The translations under genes were made by a program, and so were the position numbers. From CAVTPD01 sp963736575 (GTDB taxonomy: Bacteria > Bacteroidota > Bacteroidia > Cytophagales > JAAEPT01): a stretch of DNA of 64,000 nt. The stretch spans positions 2,232,001 through 2,296,000 of the forward strand of contig CAVTPD010000001.1 in assembly GCA_963736575.1 (NCBI GenBank), read 5' to 3'. The notes under the pieces were generated by a model, which was given only the letters and a program-made list of their open reading frames with translations, made no database searches and was not told the DNA's origin. Shown here in pieces: positions 1 to 10,015 of this stretch; within the stretch, counting starts at the first letter, position 1, and every line of letters starts with the position of its first letter.

Positions 1-1252
1 TACTGCTGCTGCCGTCAATGCCACTTGTTCCGCGGTTGGCAAATATTTTTTTTGCTTTTAAATCGAAGAAGTTAGCATAACGCACCGACATAGAATTGGC
101 TAAATGCAAATTAGCTGTAGGCGGCATTTTTTTCATGCTCTCAAATACTGCTTTAAACTCCCCAAAAGGGGCTTCATTTAAAAACTGAATTAATGTTTTT
201 AGACGTGCGGCTTTCAGCACTTTGCCAGTGGTTTAAATACGTTTCTTCGGACTGAACATTTACTTTAGAAAAGAAATATTCAGCTGTACATGGTATTTCT
301 CGTGGTTAATTTCTGAAACACATCATGTAGCCGGAAGTTTTTTACCGATATGCCAATGCTCTGCTTTCGATTTTCTTAAAAAGAGTTTTAAGTTTTTAGA
401 AAGAATAGCACCACCAAATGAAATGATTAATTCCGGTTCTAAAAGCGCTAATGCATTTTCTGAACGAGAAGGCGAAAGAACAATATCATGTTGCCGAACC
501 GTATAAATTCCATGCGGAATATTGGAAAGGTTTTCAGCCACCATTGGGCTGGGTAAATTCTTTAATTTTTGCTGAAAAACAGGATTAAAATCGCCCTGAC
601 CAGCTACAATTAATATTTTACTAAACCGAGAAATATGTCTTCGTAAAGCATCTAAAACGTCTTCCGGAATGTGATTTTCTGTAGGTATACGTTTAATTAC
701 TTTTACTTCGGGATCAAATACCACTTCTTCTTCGGAAGGATAAAAAGGTTCTCTAAACGGAATATTAATATGCACCGGGCCTTTGTCAAAAAAGGCGGTA
801 TTGTACGCTTCTGAAACTTTTCGGTAAAACTACCATTCTACATCTTTCGGTTCGTAATGGGAAGGTAATTTATACGACTTTAGAATATGGTTTCTAAATA
901 CTTCTTCCTGCCGAATGGTTTGTCCGTCTCCCTGATCAATCCATTCCGGTGGGCGATCTGCGGTTAAAACCAATAAGGGAATATTTTGATAAAATGCTTC
1001 TGAAATAGCAGGGTAAAAATTTAACGCTGCCGATCCACTGGTACAAACCAAAACCGTTGGCTGACCTGTTTTCTGAGCCATTCCTAAGGCTATAAATGCA
1101 GCGCTGCGTTCGTCACTAATGCTGTAACAGTTAATTTTAGGGTGTCGGTTAAAGGCCACTAATAAAGGGGCGCATCTAGATCCCGGACATAGAACCGCAT
1201 CTTTTACCCCTAATTGAACCAATACTTCTGCTATATTCCAAATGGGTTTCAC
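1..1252 (-). CDS. menD: MenD, SEPHCHC synthase (partial, frameshifted)
   Basis: Thiamine-diphosphate enzyme of menaquinone synthesis that joins isochorismate and 2-oxoglutarate to give SEPHCHC. The N-terminal piece (830-1252) has the MenD opening, with LCPGSR near residue 23 and the ThDP-site glutamate region DERSAAF. The middle piece is 323-775. The C-terminal ThDP-binding part, with NRGTSGIDGS, reads out to base 1, so the gene continues beyond the window. The start is GTG at 1252 and overlaps the menF stop by 4 bases (GTGA), so the two are translationally coupled. The reading frame breaks near 832, 322, 290 and 235. The protein sequence resumes at once in another frame each time with no domain lost, which fits sequencing indels better than decay. 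Identity is secure; whether the gene is intact is not. Confidence 0.88.
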
Positions 1253-2380
1253 AAGAATTTCAATAAAGTGTCACATTTCATTTCCGTCTCTTTCCATTCC
1301 CTTTCTGGGTCAGAATCTTCGGTTATCCCTGCGCCGGAATAAAAGGAAATCCATTGTTCTCCAATTTCGGCACAACGTAAATTAACGTAGAGGTTGGTGC
1401 TGTTATTTATATTTACCGGACCTAAATAACCACTATAAAACTTTACGGTTATGGTTTTCGGTTTTTAAAATAAAATTTAAAGAAGGCTCCATTGGTACGC
1501 CGCAAACAGCAGAAGTAGGATGCAATAAATTAAGCATCTGGTTGGCTAAATCAGGGAAACTTTCTTCATGATCCTTAAGATTTACTTTAAAAACAGTCTT
1601 TAGATGCAAAAGATTTCCTGCTCTAACCGTTCTGGGGCCAATCTCTTTGTAATTCCGTAAGCGAATAGATTTAAAACAATCTACAATATAACGGTTCACC
1701 AACGCTTGTTCTTCAATTTCTTTTTGTCGCCAAACGGCTTCTTTTATATCTACCGTTGCTGGCTGAGTACCGGCTAAGGAAACAGTTGTAAAACTATCTT
1801 CTGTTTTATTGATCAAAACTTCGGGAGTTGCTCCAATCCATGTCCCTATTTTGGGCAAACTAATTAAACTTACAAAAGCTGCGGAATAAGTTTTAGCCAG
1901 TTCTAAAAAAGCGTCTAATAAATCTACCTTAGAACGTGGTTCTACTTTCACTTTAGAAAGCACCACTTTTTTAAATGCTTCTTTTTGGATTGCCTCTATG
2001 GCTTTTTCTACTTGCTTAATGTACGCTTGTTCTTCGGTATTTTGCTGTTCTATACTTCCGAAATAAAATGGCGTAGTTCCAATTTCAGCGTTTTGATTTT
2101 CAGCTTCCTCTTCTAACGAATAGATTTCGTGTTTTTCGGCAGGGATAAAATATCTTGTGGCGCTCTCTCCTTTTAAGAAACTGCTAAATACAAATCCTTT
2201 TTTTTCATGCTGAAGAAAAGAAGCGTCTACGTTGCCTAACTGAGCACCGCTAATACATTGAATTGTATCTTCTTCCATTCCTTTAAAAAGAACAAAAGGG
2301 TGTTCTTTCGTATAGCTCGAATGTATAAATTCCGAGAGGTGTTTTTTAAGACTTGTATGTTGTAAATGATCTACTTCCAA
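1249..2380 (-). CDS. menF: Isochorismate synthase (MenF/EntC family), one frameshift
   Basis: Converts chorismate to isochorismate, the first committed step of menaquinone synthesis, in the cytosol. The chorismate-binding fold is clear: KVVLSK, GATPEVL, AGT, then a C-terminal HPTSAVCGVP segment and the E-x-H-x-R-x-FYSG motif. An extra G after the HNRK codons near 1440 moves the reading frame. The true tail (FYSGYLGPV to KCDTLLKFL) reads in the next frame to the TGA at 1249-1251. The start used is TTG at 2380; the ORF is closed just upstream by a stop, so the start is weakly supported. Gene order thioesterase-menF-menD on one strand indicates an operon. Confidence 0.86.
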
Positions 2381-2416
2381 ACTAATAAAGGGTCTTTATA
2401 CTGAAGAAACTACGGT

Positions 2417-2833
2417 CTATTTGAGGGCTTTAACAGCAATGGTTAAGCGACTGAAACAGACTAATTCTTCGTCTTCGTTCGTGATTTTTATGTTCCAGAT
2501 GTGGGTAGATTTTCCTTTGTGCAGTAATTCTGCCCTTCCGTAAACAAAGCCTGAATTTACACTTTTTACATGATTCGCGTTAATTTCCATTCCGAAGCAA
2601 GCAAATTTAGTTTGGTCTACCAACATGTTAGAAGCTATACTTCCCAAAGATTCTGCAAAAACTACCGATGCGCCACCGTGTAAAAAGTTCATAGGTTGCT
2701 TGGTGCGTTCATCTACGGGCATTTTTCCGGTGATGTAATCGTCTCCTACTTCTAAATATTCTATCCCCAAAAATTGGGTCATATTGGTATTGAATTTCTG
2801 ATTTAAAACCGCTGCCTTTTCTTTAGGACTCAT
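2417..2833 (-). CDS. PaaI-type hotdog thioesterase, candidate DHNA-CoA thioesterase
   Basis: A 138-residue single-domain hotdog thioesterase. The motif NFLHGGASVVFAESLGS (about residues 49-65) carries the HGG turn and the catalytic acidic residue of the PaaI/YdiI group. It lies directly upstream of menF and menD on the same strand, with about 36 bases to menF. From that position I infer that it hydrolyses 1,4-dihydroxy-2-naphthoyl-CoA (the MenI role). The fold is certain and the substrate is inferred from context only. A general acyl-CoA or phenylacetate-pathway thioesterase remains possible. Confidence 0.82.
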   Translation of the reverse strand: MSPKEKAAVLNQKFNTNMTQFLGIEYLEVGDDYITGKMPVDERTKQPMNFLHGGASVVFAESLGSIASNMLVDQTKFACFGMEINANHVKSVNSGFVYGRAELLHKGKSTHIWNIKITNEDEELVCFSRLTIAVKALK

Positions 2834-2877
2834 ATTTTTATAATTTAGAGGCTTCTACCACCTGAATTTAAGAAATT

Positions 2878-3499
2878 GTGAAAACAATTTATGTAATAAG
2901 ACACGGTCAAACCGATTACAATAAGAGCGGCATTGTACAAGGTAAAGGCGTAAATGCCTCATTAAATGAACGTGGACAAGCACAAGCCGCTGCTTTTTGG
3001 AATAAGTATAAAGAAAAAGATTTTGATGTAGTCTATACTTCTAGCCTTACCAGAAGCATAGAATCGGTTCAGAATTTTATTGATACGGGCATTCCTTGGA
3101 AAAAAAGAACCGGTTTAGATGAAATCTCTTGGGGCGACTACGATGGAAAACCGTTAGCCTCTAGCGATTATTACCAAAAAACCATTGACCGTTGGCATGC
3201 CGGTGAAACGTCTTTACGACCAATTAACGGTGAAAGCCCAGACGATGTGGTAAGCCGCATTAAACCTGTTGTTGAAGAGATTATTGCTTCGGAAGATAAG
3301 AACGTTTTAATCTGCATGCACGGACGCGCCATGCGCATGTTGCTTTGCTACCTTACGGAAAATGAGCTTGTGTGAGATGGATCAGTTTCCGCACCATAAT
3401 TTAGGAATGTACAAGCTTACTTTTCACGAAGAAAAATTCACGTTACACGACCGCAACGACTTAAGCCATTTGGAGGTAGATGTGGAGTTGATTGATTAG
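2878..3499 (+). CDS. Histidine phosphatase superfamily protein, one frameshift
   Basis: Phosphoglycerate-mutase-like phosphatase. The N-terminal RHG motif (VIRHGQTDYN, residues 6-15) supplies the phospho-accepting histidine, and ICMHGRAMR near residue 145 gives the second catalytic histidine. The start is GTG at 2878. The frame ends early after TENELV near 3375, but an extra base (a G around 3367) explains this. The continuation (CEMDQFPHHNLGMYKLTF...) reads in the next frame to TAG at 3497-3499, giving about 206 residues, normal for the family. Divergent from the menaquinone operon. Substrate unknown. Confidence 0.85.
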
Positions 3500-3507
3500 G
3501 ATATAGT

Positions 3508-3535
3508 CCCAAGGGTACTTTAAAGTACCCTTGGG
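3508..3535. repeat. Perfect 28-bp palindrome
   Basis: Two 14-base arms (CCCAAGGGTACTTT and its exact complement) meet with no spacer, 8 bases after the phosphatase stop codon. There is no T-tract, so it is not a classical terminator. It could act as a bidirectional 3' hairpin, a protein-binding site, or a REP-like repeat. Confidence 0.8.
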
Positions 3536-4106
3536 ATTGCTGCTACCTGTAATCGCATTTGTTTTTTGAATATAGGCTTGGGCGGTAAATTACAGCATTA
3601 CAATTCAACGAAAACGTTCGTGAGGACACGAACGTTGGCGGTAGCAATAAAGTCCGATGATGAAGGTTCGTTAGCAAGAACGCTGTTAGATTGAAACATC
3701 AAACGTTTCTAATTCCAAACAAGCCTACTATGGAACGTCATTTCCATGAAAATGGGAATCTCTCAATGAAACAATACTGATACTTACAACAAGAAATATT
3801 TCAAACTTATCCCTGTCAATAGTTTGAGAGTATCATCGGATCAAGTCCGATGATGACGGGGATAGCTAGCAAACTGTTATATTGAAACTTTCCTCTCAAC
3901 TATCTAAACCACAACTTAGTTGGCAATCAACAAACTTCGCTTCCTTTTTCACATATTCTTCTTTTATTTAGAAGAACGTTAAGAAAATCAATTTAGACAG
4001 TGCTCCTAGTTTCTTTACGAACGTACAGTGTGTAAAGAAGGAAGTTGAGTCACCTATTTACAGACTGTAGTTCTCTTCAGAAACACACAGCAGTCTGTTC
4101 TGTTAG

Positions 4107-4140
4107 TGGGGGTGGGTAACATCGGAAGTACCCACCCCCA
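4107..4140. repeat. 12-bp G/C-rich inverted repeat with 10-base loop
   Basis: The left arm TGGGGGTGGGTA (4107-4118) pairs perfectly with TACCCACCCCCA (4129-4140). It is unusually GC-rich for this AT-rich DNA and lies in a non-coding stretch without a following T-run. It looks like a REP-type element. Confidence 0.7.
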
Positions 4141-4234
4141 ATCCCGATGTGCTCACAGAAGCTTTAAAACACACTTTTTGGGTGTTTTTAGGTTTCATAA
4201 AACATCGTTTCAATTCAATTATTTTCTCTAAAAA

Positions 4235-4266
4235 AAAATGCCCCGACTTCACAGCCGGGGCATTTT
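4235..4266. terminator. Bidirectional Rho-independent terminator
   Basis: An 11-bp stem (aaaatgccccg at 4235-4245 with cggggcatttt at 4256-4266) around a 10-base loop, with an A-run before and T-run after. It lies 43 bases past the stop of the minus-strand cellulase gene and could stop transcription from both sides. Confidence 0.85.
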
Positions 4267-4308
4267 GCATTTTAGTAGTTAAGCCCCCGAATATTCGGGT
4301 TTAAAAAC

Positions 4309-7300
4309 TTATTTCTTCAAGAACTTAATTACCTGAGCGTTTACTTTAATGAAATAAACACCTGCTTGGTAAGCATTCATGTTTATGTCATTGCTTTCGC
4401 CGGTAGTTAACTGCATTCCTTGGGCGTTGTATAATTCCCAAGTACCGTTAACAGTCTCCTTCAATAGTCAATTTCTCATCAACCGGATTTGGATAGATGT
4501 ACAAGTGCACTTTCTAGTTTATCATGAACACTTGTAATTTGATCCAATTTAAATCCATTTGGTCAAAATTAACGTCCGCACCGTCAATCACCAAGGTAAG
4601 AACATGAGCACCTTTGGTTAACTCAATTTGAGATGAACTTACAATGGTATACATTTGCCATCGCATCGCAGCACCTGTTGGTGCATCTAAAGCTAAATTT
4701 GTACCTGCAATTGTCTACGCCGTTTAACTCTAAATGCCATGCACCAGTAGCTTTTGCAGAAGCCACACGGAATTCAACGGTATAAAGACCCGTATTTTCA
4801 ACATTAACTGTATAATTTAACCAGTCACCAACTGCCGTATAACTTATATTGTAATTATCAGTAGAATTTTCCGCAAATTCAACTTCTACAAATTCGCTTG
4901 TACGGAAGCTAGCATTTGTATTACTATTAACCCCGTCTACTTCGTAATAACCAACATCTTGGCCACCTTCGTCGATAGAATTCAGCTTGTACTAACACCT
5001 GGTATTACTTGTGGAGTTCCATTGTAAGGATTACCTACACAAGCCTCTAAACCAGTCGTTTCCACCAACACATATGCTACAGTTATCTTCGTAAGCGGTA
5101 CCGTTTATAACGTCTTCACAGTCAATCACACAACCTTCTTCAACACCACAGCCACAATCACCTTCAACAATTTTGTTCGGGTCATTCGGGCAGGCATCTG
5201 CTCCGTTTGGTGTGCCATCGTTGTCGTCGTCTAATTCACAACCTTCGGCATCAACCGGCTCTCCAGTTGGTGTACCCGGGCAAGTATCGTCGGCATTAAC
5301 AACTCCATCGTTATCGTCATCTGCATTTAATTGTTCGTCTGAACAACCTTGTGCATTAACATCTGCATTTTCTGGTGTATTCGCACATTGATCTGAAGCG
5401 TTAGGTACTCCGTCACCGTCTTCATCTTTTTGAGAAGCACTACATCCGTCTGCATCTACTGCTTCTTCTACTGGAGTTAATGGACATAAATCATTTACAT
5501 TAGGAACACCATCGTTATCATCGTCCGCTTGTGAAGCATCACAACCCACAGCTATTTACCACAGAACCTTCTGGCGAATTAGGACAATTGTCATCTGCAT
5601 CAGACACACCATCGTTATCTGCATCTAACTGATAAACGGCACAACCTTGTGCGTTAACCTCACTACCTTCAATAGTAAAACGACATGTATCGTTTTCTTC
5701 TCTTACACCGTCGTTATCGTCATCACGAATGGTTTCACAAGTTTCAACTACATCTTCGTCATAACCAACCTTAGGTTATCTATTCTACCACTTACCCGTA
5801 AATGGAGGTTCAGACAATATCAACACCTGCACCTGGGTTACAGAACATAATGATTTTGGTCACTTTTGTAAAATCAAAATCAGTTGCGGTAAACAAAGGA
5901 GCAATTAGTAGCCTTATCATAATAGGTATTGTACCCACCATCAAAATCAAAAGATATGTGTGTGTTGTATTTATAGGCAACTAGTTGTCTAAAATCTGTT
6001 TGGTCTGTACCGTCTGTATTAATTACATTACCTTCTGCATCTTCAATCTGAATTCTATATAGACACTTGAGTTGGAATATATCCTCCAGTAGGATCAAAT
6101 TTAATGTCCATTTCAATGATTTTGTGAGCACTCATGTCAAACTCACTAAATCACCGTTGTTTTCTTCACCAAAAGAAAAACCTTGAGCCGCATAAGTCAG
6201 GATCTGCTGCTGTTGTTTCAATTACTAATTCACCATTTTCTATACCTATGCATAATAAATATCACTTTCTCCCACTTCAGGATTCCAGTGATGAACGTTA
6301 GCATATTCAAATTCAAAATCTGAATAAATGTAGTTTTGAACGTTATTGAAACCTATACAAACATCACTAATGAAATCGTTAGCAATTTCACAACCCACAG
6401 CATTTACAACAATACCAGCTGGTGTATTGGGACAAAATCATCTTGATCTACCACGCCATCACCATCAGAATCATTTTCATCTACACAACCATTAGCATCT
6501 ACATAAGAATTAGGTGGCGTATTTGGGCAATTATCCTCTCCATTAGTAATACCATCATTATCATCATCACCTGCTGCAGTACAAGCAGAAAAATTATCGT
6601 CTGCTTTTAATATATTATAAATATAATTACCTGCTGTTGTACGGCTGTCCCAAGCATTTGCTTCGCAAGCGTTTTCTGTTAATGCAGAAGCAGCTTCGTC
6701 TTTATCTACAAAAGCCCAGTTTACATGGCTAATCTTTTGATTACCATCATTATTACCATCCAATACACTTAACCAGTTATTAGAATTACCAGAATTAAAA
6801 CCTCCGTTACCCGAGGCATCTACAGAACCCCATTCAGAAACAAAAATTGGAATTTTAGATGAAGCACTTATTACTCTGTCTTGCCAATAGTGAGAATTAG
6901 CATAAAAATGAACTACATACATTACGTTATGTGCATTAGCTCCAGTTAATGGATTTGCTGCAGCATCTTGCGGACGGCTGCTCCATTCAGGTGTGCCCAC
7001 TAAAATAATAGCGTCTGGATCGTTAGCGCGAATGATAGGAATAATCTCCTCTGCGTAATCTTTAATTGTTCCCCAGCTTACTCCACCATTCGGTTCGTTA
7101 CATATTTCATATATAACATGCCTTTTGTTGGCGTATTTTTTAGACATTTTAGAGAAAAAAGTTCTGGCAGTACCAATATTTGTAAAAGGATTGTTATCCT
7201 CTAAAATATGCCAGTCAATAATACAGTACATTCCGTTATCTTCGGTTAATTTGACCATTCCGTCTATCCAACCGTCCCAAAAATCTCTATCACCATTTAT

Positions 7301-7585
7301 ATACCCTTTAGAAATACCAACATCTGCGGTATACATGGCTAAACGTAAAACATCAGCGCCCCAATCATTAGCCAACGCTGCTACAGCACTGGACTTATAA
7401 CAATCTTGGTGAGCCATAGGTGCGTGTGTACTCATCCCTTTTAACTGAACAGGATCTCCACATTGATTGCTTAACTGGTTGCCTACTAACTGTAGCTTAC
7501 CGTTGGATAAAAGAGCATTTGACTGCCCAAAACTAAATACTGCTGTAACCAGTATTAAGCCTAATGAAAGTAAGTGTTTTCTCAT
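4309..7585 (-). CDS. Secreted GH5 cellulase with TSP3, CBM6 and T9SS sorting domain (frameshifted)
   Basis: Endoglucanase-type glycoside hydrolase family 5 protein, about 1,090 codons. I chose ATG 7585 because it opens a clean signal peptide (MRKHLLSLGLILVTAVFSFG); an upstream in-frame ATG would spoil it. Order: GH5 catalytic domain (about 7520-6610; acid/base Glu in EICNEPNG, nucleophile in IFVSEWGS), aspartate-rich thrombospondin type-3 repeats (DxDxDG), an unassigned beta domain (about 6400-5830), more TSP3 repeats (about 5760-5180), a Cys-rich linker, a CBM6 (NPYNGTPQVIPG, QAEFYDEGGQDVGYYEVDG), and a T9SS type-A tail (IYPNPVDEKLTI ending QVIKFLKK). The frame breaks at least six times after 6435, but domains stay in order, so indels are likelier than decay. 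Predicted to cut cellulose or mixed-linkage beta-glucan outside the cell. Confidence 0.85.
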
Positions 7586-7741
7586 AATTTTTGTGTTTCC
7601 TATACAATGACAAAAGAGAAAAGTAAGCATAAAAAACAAGATTTTAAAATAATTAAGGGTTTCATTATTAACAGTTTTACAAAAAAGTAGCTTATTCTCA
7701 TTCAAAATTCAAGATAAAAAAGCAGAGTTTTCCAAACATAA

Positions 7742-7773
7742 AATAGCCCCTTCTGTTAAAGGAAGAGGCTATT
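7742..7773 (-). terminator. Terminator after the dienelactone hydrolase gene
   Basis: Stem AATAGCC (7742-7748) with GGCTATT (7767-7773), extended by a CTTC/GAAG step, followed on the minus strand by a T-rich run. It lies about 27 bases past the minus-strand stop at 7800. Confidence 0.75.
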
Positions 7774-7799
7774 AATACGTTTTATTCTAAGAATATAAT

Positions 7800-8648
7800 T
7801 TATTTAAAAACTTTAGTCAAGAACACTTCTAATTCTGCCCATGCTGTAGAATCTGCTTTGGCATTGTATGCTAATGGTAAATTAAACTTTTGACCTAAAG
7901 AATCTGCATCTGGATTAGAATACGCGTGTACTGCACCAGGCAACGATTCGTATTTATAATCAATAGTTAAACTGTCCATATCGGTTTTAAATGTTTCTAT
8001 AGACTCTTCCGAAATAAAAGGATCTTCTGCCCCATTCATCACTAAAACTTGCGCTTTAAGTTTTTCATTAGGCATAACTGGTAATTGAACACCAGAATGG
8101 AAAGCCGCAACACCGTCTAAATCTTCACCCATGTTGGCCATGGTTAAAACCACACTTCCACCAAAACAATAGCCAATAGCTGCAATTTTACTAGTATCTA
8201 CTTTTGGATTTGCTTTTAAAGTAGCTAATGCCTGATCGAATCTCGCTTTAGCCCCATCAATATTAGCCATTACACTAGATGAAAAAGCCATAGCATCTTT
8301 TGGATGTCCTGCTTGCTGACCATTTCCATACATATCTAACGCAAAAGCTACATAACCTAAATCGGCCAACATCTTTGCACGTTTTCTAGCATAATCATTA
8401 TGTCCCCACCATTCATGAACAACAATTACACCGGGCACTTTACCTTCAATGGATTTATCATACGCTATGTATCCTTTCATAGTAATACTGTCGGCCGTAT
8501 ATTCTACTTCTTCGCCTACCACATCAGAAAGTTGTACACTATCTTCTTGTACTACTTCTTGTGGTGTATCTTCCTTTTTTTCAGTTTCTGAACAAGAAAA
8601 TAGTGCTAGCATTGTTGCTATAAAAACTAAGGGTAATAATCGTAACAT
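7800..8648 (-). CDS. Dienelactone hydrolase family lipoprotein
   Basis: Alpha/beta hydrolase of 282 residues. The N-terminus is a lipoprotein signal with lipobox LFSC at about residue 19, so it is probably anchored in an envelope membrane. The DLH signature is complete: nucleophile cysteine in IGYCFGGSV, aspartate in NGAEDPFIS, histidine in GAVHAYSNP, plus the VVHEWWG oxyanion region. Family members hydrolyse lactones or esters; the substrate here is unknown. It sits alone, with its own terminator, between the cellulase gene and fabH. Low-complexity acidic residues follow the lipid-attachment site, as in many flavobacterial lipoproteins. Confidence 0.9.
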   Translation of the reverse strand: MLRLLPLVFIATMLALFSCSETEKKEDTPQEVVQEDSVQLSDVVGEEVEYTADSITMKGYIAYDKSIEGKVPGVIVVHEWWGHNDYARKRAKMLADLGYVAFALDMYGNGQQAGHPKDAMAFSSSVMANIDGAKARFDQALATLKANPKVDTSKIAAIGYCFGGSVVLTMANMGEDLDGVAAFHSGVQLPVMPNEKLKAQVLVMNGAEDPFISEESIETFKTDMDSLTIDYKYESLPGAVHAYSNPDADSLGQKFNLPLAYNAKADSTAWAELEVFLTKVFK

Positions 8649-8762
8649 AGTATTTGGAATTGGTTATTTGGATATGCCTACAAGGTATAAAACATCAAAA
8701 AGGTTTAAAACAACTTTCTAAAAGTTTTATTGAACAAGCAGAAAGTTATCCATTATATAGTA

Positions 8763-9752
8763 TTACCACCTCAATAATACACTACCCCATACAAACCCAC
8801 TACCGAAAGCCGCAAAACAAATCAGTTTTCCTTCGGTAAGTAACCCTTGCTCCCATGCTTCACTCATGGCCAAAGGAATAGAGGCGGCAGTTGTGTTTCC
8901 GTATTTCTGAATGTTATTAAAAACTTGGTCTTCTCTTAATTTCAGAGTCTTTTGTACATACTGAGCTATTCTTAAATTCGCTTGGTGTGGAATTAAAAGA
9001 TCTAAATCCTCGGTTGTAAGCTCATTAAAATCTAGGGCTTCTTGCACCGCTTCTGGGAATTTCTGCACCGCTATTTTAAAAACTGCCGAACCATTCATAT
9101 ACGGCAATAACATACCGTCTTCTTTCATGGTTGGCGTGTATTCCGTTTTAGAAATACTAGGGTGCTCTAACATTAACTCTTCCGCATAACTACCGTCAGA
9201 ATGTATATGGGTAGACAAGATTCCTTTTTGTTCCGAAGCAGAAACTATACAAGCACCTGCCCCGTCACCAAAAAGAACAGCGGTTCCTCTTCCTCTATTC
9301 GTAAATTCTAAAACTTTAGAATGAATCTCGCTCCCAACAACTAATATATTTTTATGCAAACCGGATTTAATATATTGATCGGCTACTGAAAGCGCGTAAA
9401 CAAATCCGGCACATTGTTGTCTAATATCTAAAGCCGGAATATCTTTCAAACCCAGCATTCTTTGCAATAAAACACCACAACCCGGGAAATTATAATCGGG
9501 GCTTAAAGTAGCAAAAATAATCATATCAATTTCCGAGGCCTCTTTACCCGCTCTTTCTAAAGCAACTTTAGAAGCTTCATAACCCATAGAAGTGGTTGTA
9601 TCCTTCCCTTCTACCATAAATCGGCGCTCTTTAATGCCACTTCTTTCAACAATCCATTCATCGTTGGTATCAAACATTTGGGCTAAATCGTGGTTAGTCA
9701 CCACTCTATCAGGAACATAATGTCCAACTCCGCTAATTCTACTGTAGTTCAT
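8763..9752 (-). CDS. fabH: Beta-ketoacyl-ACP synthase III (FabH)
   Basis: Condenses acetyl- or branched acyl-CoA with malonyl-ACP to start fatty acid synthesis. All three catalytic residues are visible: Cys in IRQQCAGFV, His in PHQANLRIA, Asn in YGNTTAAS. The ATG at 9752 (MNYSRISGVGHYVPD) gives 329 residues, the usual FabH length; the longer upstream reading adds a hydrophobic extension that FabH proteins lack. Transcribed away from the tRNA-Leu gene. In Bacteroidota such enzymes commonly prime iso-branched fatty acids, but chain specificity cannot be read from the sequence. Confidence 0.92.
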   Translation of the reverse strand: MNYSRISGVGHYVPDRVVTNHDLAQMFDTNDEWIVERSGIKERRFMVEGKDTTTSMGYEASKVALERAGKEASEIDMIIFATLSPDYNFPGCGVLLQRMLGLKDIPALDIRQQCAGFVYALSVADQYIKSGLHKNILVVGSEIHSKVLEFTNRGRGTAVLFGDGAGACIVSASEQKGILSTHIHSDGSYAEELMLEHPSISKTEYTPTMKEDGMLLPYMNGSAVFKIAVQKFPEAVQEALDFNELTTEDLDLLIPHQANLRIAQYVQKTLKLREDQVFNNIQKYGNTTAASIPLAMSEAWEQGLLTEGKLICFAAFGSGFVWGSVLLRW

Positions 9753-9821
9753 ATGTATTATGTGAAAAGACCAATTCCAAAAGTATTGAATAAATAAATA
9801 ATAAAAAATTGGCATAATGTT

Positions 9822-9850
9822 TTGGCATTAGAAAAAAGCTATTAATTTTG
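9822..9850 (+). promoter_or_regulatory. Bacteroidota-type promoter for tRNA-Leu
   Basis: TTG at 9822-9824 and TAATTTTG at 9843-9850, separated by 18 bases, match the Bacteroidota sigma-factor pattern TTG-N(17-20)-TAnnTTTG. The tRNA begins 12 bases further on, which fits transcription starting just before the mature 5' end. Confidence 0.65.
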
Positions 9851-9861
9851 CATCTCCATTT

Positions 9862-9943
9862 GCGGGTGTGGCGGAATTGGTAGACGCACTAGACTTAGGA
9901 TCTAGCGCCTTCGGGCGTGGGGGTTCGACTCCCTCCACCCGTA
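9862..9943 (+). tRNA. tRNA-Leu (anticodon TAG)
   Basis: An 82-base class II tRNA. Acceptor GCGGGTG pairs with CACCCGT (first pair G-U), with discriminator A. Anticodon stem CTAGA/TCTAG encloses loop CTTAGGA, so the anticodon is TAG, reading CUN leucine codons. The long variable arm (CGCCTTCGGGCG) and the T-loop TTCGACT are typical of tRNA-Leu. CCA is not encoded. Confidence 0.97.
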
Positions 9944-9952
9944 CTTTAGAAG

Positions 9953-9985
9953 CCCTCATCAATGATTAGTTGTTGAGGGTTTTTT
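9953..9985 (+). terminator. Rho-independent terminator after tRNA-Leu
   Basis: CCCTCATCAA at 9953 pairs with TTGTTGAGGG ending at 9979 (one bulge), followed by a run of six T. It lies 10 bases after the tRNA end and before tig. Confidence 0.85.
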
Positions 9986-10015
9986 CATTTAATAGCATCG
10001 TAAAACATATTCATT

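Larger units (their letters stand above)
3500..4234. other. Non-coding region rich in inverted repeats
   Basis: No ORF with coding character was found in either direction. It holds several hairpins: the palindrome at 3508-3535, a 10-bp stem with a 4-base loop at 3613-3636 (AACGTTCGTG/CACGAACGTT), a TCATCGGA/TCCGATGA hairpin near 3830-3855, and the G-rich inverted repeat at 4107-4140. Fragments such as 'gtccgatgatga' occur twice (about 3652 and 3847), so the stretch looks like layered remnants of short dispersed repeats. Confidence 0.6.

Noticed and set aside
7586..7705. N-terminal extension of the cellulase from an earlier ATG
   Set aside because: It would place 40 extra residues before a complete signal peptide, and the region is AT-rich leader sequence.
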